DNA of 20,521 bases from Sporisorium sorghi. Its lineage: Eukaryota > Basidiomycota > Ustilaginomycetes > Ustilaginales > Ustilaginaceae. Shown piece by piece: positions 16,010 through 20,521 of this stretch (positions within the stretch are counted from its first letter, which is position 1; every line of letters starts with the position of its first letter). The DNA lies in NCBI GenBank assembly GCA_023212695.1, contig JALCCG010000348.1:1-20521 (forward strand), given 5' to 3'. A program made the translations under genes and the position numbers. The notes beneath the pieces were generated by a model. It was given only the letters and a program-made list of their open reading frames with translations, was not told the origin of the DNA and did not search any database.

Positions 16010-16990
16010 ATGCCGGTCAAGAAAGCAACCCGCTCAACCCGGTCGACGCGAACGACAAAGGCACCCTCCAAATCATCCTCATCAGACGCCGTTCTCGACG
16101 AGAACATCGACGCACCAAGCGAAATCACCGATGTGAAGAAAAAGCCGACCAAGTCCACAGCAGCCCCCAAAAAAGTACTCGGAGAGCGCAATGCGCCCAA
16201 CGACCGTGCATTGAGCCCCTCACCCAAGGAGTCGTCAGCAGAGACGGACACGAAAAAGTCGAGCAAGACCAAGAAGAGCAGCAAAAAGGCCGCGACAGAA
16301 CAATTCACAGAGGTGGATTTGCGAGCGACGACGCCAGTGCCCTCTTCTCCAACCAAAAAACGACTGCCTGAGGAACAGGTGCAAGCCTTCCTGCAGAACT
16401 ACGACCTGGAGGCGCAGGCGCGCATCGCACGGCTTCGGGCTTCGCTGGAGGTGTCGATCCAGTCATCCATCACCCGCATGCGTCTCGCGATCGATCGAAT
16501 TCCGAGAGCAGTGCGCGAGCTGTCCCTCGCCGACTTTATCGACGTCTATGGCGCCGACATCCATGCGTTTATGAACCACGCGCCTGTACAGCATCTCACG
16601 GATACGCAGGAGGAGTGGGATTTGATTCGCGAGGAAAGGTCGCCGGCCAAGGCCAAGCGGTCCAAGACAGCGGGGAAGGTCGAGCGCACCGCCAAGGGCA
16701 GTCGTGCGGTTATTACTTCACGTAGTGCAGCGGCGGCGGCAGCGGCGAAGAAGAAGCCAGCGAGATCCGCGGGGAGGACGGCGGACCGCTCGTCTTCCGC
16801 AATCCCGACTTCGCCGTCGTCTAGACCAGCACCGAGCCTGGCAGCGTTCCAGCCCGAGCTGCCGGCCCAGACGCCCAAACCCCGCATGGCTAGGCCAGGG
16901 GAGGTGATCCAGTGGCAGAGCATCAACGGGTCGCCGATCTGCGGCGTCATCGGCCCAGATGGACGTGTCATGCCTGTTTCGTTTCCCTGA
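16010..16990 (+). CDS. Borealin/Nbl1 subunit of the chromosomal passenger complex
   Basis: An intronless frame of 326 residues. I chose the ATG at 16010 for its strong context (CCCACCATGCC) and because the protein begins with a basic tail (MPVKKATRSTRSTRTTK). The same frame is open upstream to an ATG at 15872, but that segment looks like leader. The diagnostic part is residues about 124-180: VQAFLQNYDLEAQARIARLR followed by a helix ending RMRLAIDRIPRAVRELSLADFI. This is the Nbl1/Borealin N-terminal helix, with the hallmark RIPRAVR. In the chromosomal passenger complex this helix bundles with Survivin (Bir1) and INCENP (Sli15) and helps place Aurora kinase at centromeres. The flanks are Lys/Ser/Ala-rich and disordered, with several SP/TP sites that could be Cdk targets. 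A final block, GEVIQWQSINGSPICGVIGP (about 298-317), looks conserved. It is larger than yeast Nbl1 (73 residues) and nearer metazoan Borealin. Confidence 0.82.
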   Translation: MPVKKATRSTRSTRTTKAPSKSSSSDAVLDENIDAPSEITDVKKKPTKSTAAPKKVLGERNAPNDRALSPSPKESSAETDTKKSSKTKKSSKKAATEQFTEVDLRATTPVPSSPTKKRLPEEQVQAFLQNYDLEAQARIARLRASLEVSIQSSITRMRLAIDRIPRAVRELSLADFIDVYGADIHAFMNHAPVQHLTDTQEEWDLIREERSPAKAKRSKTAGKVERTAKGSRAVITSRSAAAAAAAKKKPARSAGRTADRSSSAIPTSPSSRPAPSLAAFQPELPAQTPKPRMARPGEVIQWQSINGSPICGVIGPDGRVMPVSFP

Positions 16991-17440
16991 GCCTCCCCTA
17001 TGGCACCTTTCGATCGTTTGTCTTTCGTCACCAGTTTGCGTATCGCAATTCATACCCCGCGTTTTGTCGCTTGCATTGGAGGAGCGTGTGAGTGTGAAAG
17101 ACCTCGGAGCGTGCGAGTGGGGAACGATAAAAAGACCCTTTGGATTGCATGCGATGTGTGAGGTGAGTCCGGAACGATTGAATGACTAGACGTGAATGCG
17201 AGAAGTGTGTGACGAGACGGGGTTGAGTTTGTGTGTGCGTGTGTGTGTGTGTGCGAGAGAGAGCGGGGATTGGGATGCTGATTGGGAAAGATGGATGTGT
17301 GGTTGGTGTGCGTGCGTGCATGCGTGAAAACATTAAAGTGACGGAAAGAGTCCAGATGTGCTCAGAGCCAAGGACGGAACTTGTTCGAAACAGGCAGAGG
17401 CGAGAGAAGCCTGCCAAGCTTTCGAAGACGGGTCACTCCT
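16991..17440. other. Convergent 3' region between Borealin and Dbf4 genes
   Basis: This holds the 3' ends of both flanking genes. It contains a GT-rich microsatellite followed by GA repeats (17230-17263) and many TG/GTG steps. No coding exon, TATA box or RNA gene was recognised. Confidence 0.55.
17230..17263. repeat. (GT)n-(GA)n microsatellite
   Basis: Alternating GT units interrupted by one C give way to a short GA run. It lies in the non-coding spacer between two convergent genes and is a likely length polymorphism. Confidence 0.8.
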
Positions 17441-19768
17441 TCAACGACCCTCCTCGCGACCCTGCTCGTCATACTCATCCCTACCAAACTCTTCGCGCTC
17501 CAACTCGGACGATCCAGCCGAAACGCTCTCCTCCTCGGATTCCGTATATGCCAGCCGCTCCTCCTGCTGCGACGAAGGGATCTGCTCGAATCCAAAGTAG
17601 CCCGACGACATTTCGTCCTCGGACACCGATCGGATGGGACGCTGAACGCGCATGATGAGCGCATCGATATCCACAAAGTGCGACTCGGTGGTGGCAAACT
17701 TGCGGTGCCTTCGGTCGTAGATGTGCTCGATAAAGTCTTCGTACTTGACGCGGCAGTTTTCGCAGTAGCCTGGCTTCTTGGCCGAGGCTGGCTTATTGAC
17801 TGCACTGGCGCTGACGCTTCGCTGGAAACCGCCGCCGACTGCACCCATCTCTGGACGGCGCTCCTTGTCCTCGAGCCCGAGCATCCTTCGCACCGTGGCG
17901 CCATGCTCTGTATTGCCGCGCTGAGCGGGAGCACCGCCTCCAACCATCGGACTGCCACCGCCGCCGCCAGCACCGTCGCGACGGACACCGAGACCACTCG
18001 CAGCACTGCCTGCCAGCACGCTCGCCGGACTGGCGCTGAGCGTGCGAGGTGGACGCAGTGTGGCATTCGGCGTGTGCATTCGGCGGTCGAGCTCGGCAAC
18101 GCGACGATTCTGAGGCAGACCCACGGTGGCTCCATTCTGCTGATCCGTCAAGATGTTGGACGTGGTAGAGGCGATGTTGGACGTGATTGAGACACTGTTG
18201 CCCGACGCCATGGGGTATTCTTGCTGCCTCGTGTCGTTGGTGCGGATGGGGGCCATTTGAGGGCGGCACGCGGGTCCGAGATTGGATCGAACCATGTTGT
18301 TGAGCGAGACAGCTCTGCGAAGGCTCTGCTGTACACCCAGTCGAGCAACGGGCTGGGCGTCGGCGTCTGCTTGCTTGGGTGTGCTCCTCTTTGGCGGATA
18401 GTAGGTGAAGGGACATCGTCCCGCAGTTTGGCCATAGATGACGGGCCAAGGCGGTGGAAGGCAATTAGCCTTGTCATCGCGGGTATATCGAAATTCCGTG
18501 CACATGATGGGTCGATGCTCGAGCGTAGCGTCTTCGACGAGGACGTAGAAGGCCGACTTTTCGAAGTAGTGCCACGACGATCTGGCTGTGGCTGGGTCTC
18601 GCTCGGTGGAGCCAAACACCTTTTCCTTTTCGAGCATCTGCGAGAGATCCTGCTTGGTGTTGGCTGGGGCCGTCAAATCGCGAGGCGAGATCTTCATCAA
18701 GCGCACGAGCACATTCTGAAGCTTTTCAAACTGCCAGACCTTGATGCCGAAGCCCTTGGCTTTGACGAGAATGTCGTTGGGGCCGCACTGACGAGGAGGT
18801 CGCTCCTGGAGAGGATTGCGCTCCGAGTACAGAGGCACGGGACGCGATCGAGCCGCACTTCCCCCCGTCTTGGTGGATGAGGTGCGCGTGGCGAGGAAGC
18901 TGGGTCGAAAGAGCTTGTGTGCGCTCGATTTGTCGGCGATGCTTTGGCCTCCTGGCGCGTTGGTCTCTTGCAGAGCTGTCTCGTCGGGGAATTGTCGGGT
19001 GGTGATGAGGTGCGTGACTTTTCTCGAGAAGAATTGATCGACTTTACCGCCAAGCTTGTGGATGAGGCTGGTATACTTTCGAGCGGTGCCATCATCGACA
19101 GAGTCAAAGTGAAAGATGAAGCTGGGGAAGGCGCGGAGGAACCTTTGACGCCAAATCTCTTGCTCGTGCTGACGCCTGCGTGCTTCGGGCGCGAACTCTT
19201 CTGTGGGTTCGTGCACGGTGCGGTTGGTCCTCACTGAGACGGCGGTGGCGGCCGAGGGAGCGGGGGCTTGCTGAGGGCGGCGTGCGAGTGCAGCCGGGAC
19301 GACAGCTTGGGTAGATTGGGAGAGGCGTCGCGACTCGTTGACACGAATGCCATTGAGGTCGTTGGCGAGAGCAGCTCCGACGCTTTGCTCGGTGTTGCTG
19401 CTGTCGGTGCCCGTCTTTGAGGAGCGGCTGCGCTTGCTGGGGCTGTCGACGACCACGTTGCGAGGATGAGATTCGTCGATGGGGATGGCACGCTTCTTGG
19501 GAGTGGCCGTCGCCAGCGGGAGCGGTGCATTCTCCTGGTTGGAACGGTCGAGGCCAAGGTGCGAGCGCGACACAAAGCTGGGTAGTCGGGAAACAGTGGT
19601 GCGTGGACGGGCGAAAGTGGCGGGCGGATTGGTCATGACGTTCCTGGTCGGCTGCTGGGAGAGGGGCTTGCGGAGGAGGTTGGCATCGCGAGAGTGTGCA
19701 TCTTGTGTGGGTATGTTTTTGACGCTGAGCGGTATGCGCGAGGTGTTCTGATCTCGAGCGGCACTCAT
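17441..19768 (-). CDS. DBF4: Dbf4/Dfp1/Him1-type activator of Cdc7 kinase
   Basis: An intronless frame of 775 residues starting at the first ATG. Three Dbf4 regions are visible in order. Motif N is BRCT-like, about 205-258, with FIFHFDSVDDGTARKYTSLI, LGGKVDQFFSRKVTHLIT and preceding basic helix. Motif M is about 398-460, with WHYFEKSAFYVLVEDATLEHRPIM and WPVIYGQTAGRCPFTYYPPK. Motif C is a zinc finger at 667-691 with C669, C672, H682 and H688 (C-x2-C-x9-H-x5-H). In the family, motifs M and C bind and activate Cdc7 kinase, which phosphorylates the MCM helicase to fire replication origins; motif N helps with chromatin and checkpoint functions. The N-terminus has destruction-box-like RxxL sites (for example RKPL, RLPS) consistent with regulated turnover. 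Between M and C lies a long disordered Gly/Ser-rich linker. The tail after 730 is highly acidic. It is nuclear by inference. Confidence 0.92.
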   Translation of the reverse strand: MSAARDQNTSRIPLSVKNIPTQDAHSRDANLLRKPLSQQPTRNVMTNPPATFARPRTTVSRLPSFVSRSHLGLDRSNQENAPLPLATATPKKRAIPIDESHPRNVVVDSPSKRSRSSKTGTDSSNTEQSVGAALANDLNGIRVNESRRLSQSTQAVVPAALARRPQQAPAPSAATAVSVRTNRTVHEPTEEFAPEARRRQHEQEIWRQRFLRAFPSFIFHFDSVDDGTARKYTSLIHKLGGKVDQFFSRKVTHLITTRQFPDETALQETNAPGGQSIADKSSAHKLFRPSFLATRTSSTKTGGSAARSRPVPLYSERNPLQERPPRQCGPNDILVKAKGFGIKVWQFEKLQNVLVRLMKISPRDLTAPANTKQDLSQMLEKEKVFGSTERDPATARSSWHYFEKSAFYVLVEDATLEHRPIMCTEFRYTRDDKANCLPPPWPVIYGQTAGRCPFTYYPPKRSTPKQADADAQPVARLGVQQSLRRAVSLNNMVRSNLGPACRPQMAPIRTNDTRQQEYPMASGNSVSITSNIASTTSNILTDQQNGATVGLPQNRRVAELDRRMHTPNATLRPPRTLSASPASVLAGSAASGLGVRRDGAGGGGGSPMVGGGAPAQRGNTEHGATVRRMLGLEDKERRPEMGAVGGGFQRSVSASAVNKPASAKKPGYCENCRVKYEDFIEHIYDRRHRKFATTESHFVDIDALIMRVQRPIRSVSEDEMSSGYFGFEQIPSSQQEERLAYTESEEESVSAGSSELEREEFGRDEYDEQGREEGR

Positions 19769-20221
19769 GGTGCTCTGGTGCGATGGACGCCGACCACCAA
19801 CGGACTCAGGGATGGGAGAGTCGTTGACCGAAAGTGATGGACGTCAAGGCGGCGGTTTCAAGGATGCATAGGATGGTGAGCCAAGCGGCGTTGGCGACGG
19901 TGGTGGAATGACAATGTATGCGCCTGCGTGGTAGCAGAGCAGCTGTATGCGTGGGAGAACGAGGCTGTATGCACTTTGGAGCGACAGCCGATGCCTCGTT
20001 TGAGTGGGCAATGCAGCAGCTTGGTCCGGGCTTGTCAGGTGAGGGACACGACAAGATGCGTCGAGGCGATGTGGGGATGGCGAAGGTGGAAGAGAAGGAA
20101 GGTTGCCAGTCGAAATTATGTTGAAGATATAGTCGAGGGAGGTACAGCGCGGTGGAGGAGGAGGAGAGGGTCAGGTCGAAACTGGCGCTTTGGGCTGTTT
20201 TGGCGAGAGAGACTGCAGCCT

Positions 20222-20245
20222 GAGGAGGAGGAGGAGGAGGAGGAG
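20222..20245. repeat. (GAG)8 microsatellite
   Basis: Eight uninterrupted GAG units in a purine-rich stretch upstream of the Dbf4 gene. It is non-coding as far as can be seen. Confidence 0.85.
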
Positions 20246-20401
20246 CGTTGTAGAGTTGAGTGTGATGCAGGCGCCGTGAGTTCCAAGAGCAGATACGGTA
20301 TGCGGGAGGTGAGAGGCTGAGGCTGGTGACAAGGTGACCGAGTGAAAGAGTGAATGTACGAAGCGCTGCACAACACGAAAGGAACGCTCTTTCAAGGGGA
20401 G

Positions 20402-20447
<46 letters not shown>
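20402..20447. repeat. 46-nt poly-A homopolymer
   Basis: An uninterrupted run of 46 A residues is followed by CGCATGCAGC. A run this long is prone to slippage and to sequencing error, so its exact length is uncertain. It could be a plain microsatellite or the A-tail of a retroposed sequence; no element body is recognised to its left. Confidence 0.85.
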
Positions 20448-20448
<1 letters not shown>

Positions 20449-20521
20449 GCATGCAGCCGCGCTTTCTCAAAGACTCCCCCTGGTGCCTCGAAATTTTTTA
20501 TTTTCGTTATCGCACCACGCT

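Larger units (their letters stand above)
19769..20521. other. Upstream region of Dbf4 gene, repeat-rich right edge
   Basis: This should contain the Dbf4 promoter and leader on its left side. Open frames here are low-complexity and arise from repeats. It includes eight GAG units (20222-20245) and a 46-nt poly-A run (20402-20447). No MluI cell-cycle box (ACGCGT) was noticed. The final 70 bases are AT-rich and cut by the window edge. Confidence 0.5.

Noticed and set aside
20171..20470. A minus-strand frame with a poly-Phe run
   Set aside because: It is a translation of the poly-A tract and GAG repeats, not a plausible protein.

Overview
This is nuclear DNA of a fungus, most likely a basidiomycete of the smut lineage (Ustilaginomycotina). 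The evidence is a compact GC-rich layout, long intronless ORFs (Ski2, Dbf4, Rds1), and only a few short introns (71-91 nt) with GTRNGT donors, CTGAC-type branch sites and YAG acceptors. All recognisable families are fungal or pan-eukaryotic. Being intron-poor and serine- and low-complexity-rich fits smuts better than other basidiomycetes, but the species cannot be fixed by reading alone. No prokaryotic operons, rRNA, tRNA or CRISPR were seen.

Layout. (1) 1-1480 is a visibly AT-richer, accessory-looking block. It carries one minus-strand ORF that looks like a TET/JBP-type 2OG-Fe(II) oxygenase, a family that in fungi is often associated with transposons. (2) 1856-2457 holds a Tma17/Adc17-like small coiled-coil protein (+), followed tail-to-tail by a three-exon conserved fungal protein of unknown function (-, 2455-3960). 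(3) 3961-5577 is a long, apparently non-coding interval. It contains a roughly 295-bp element bounded by 19-bp terminal inverted repeats, palindromes built on CGGAGCG/CGCTCCG, and the promoter of an Rds1-like secreted ferritin-fold protein (5578-6765, +). (4) 7380-9266 (+) is a 628-residue low-complexity protein that meets the Ski2 exosome-cofactor helicase (-, 9478-13353) tail to tail. (5) Ski2 is divergent from a three-exon DUF952 protein (+, 13677-14211), which is tail-to-tail with a three-exon mitochondrial K+/H+ exchange-related protein (-, 14352-15482). (6) That gene shares a 527-bp intergenic region with a Borealin/Nbl1 orthologue (+, 16010-16990), which is tail-to-tail with a Dbf4/Dfp1/Him1 homologue (-, 17441-19768). 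(7) The right edge is repeat-rich non-coding DNA ending with a 46-nt poly-A tract.

The genes from 1856 onward are mostly conserved housekeeping functions: cytoplasmic 3'-5' mRNA decay (Ski2), chromosomal passenger complex (Borealin), replication-origin kinase activation (Dbf4), mitochondrial cation homeostasis and possibly proteasome assembly (Tma17-like). They do not form one pathway. They alternate in strand, giving repeated convergent and divergent pairs with short spacers. I found no clear novel multi-gene system. The most unusual material is the oxygenase ORF at the left edge, the inverted-repeat element at 4168-4462, and the shared palindromes in the 4.0-5.5 kb interval.
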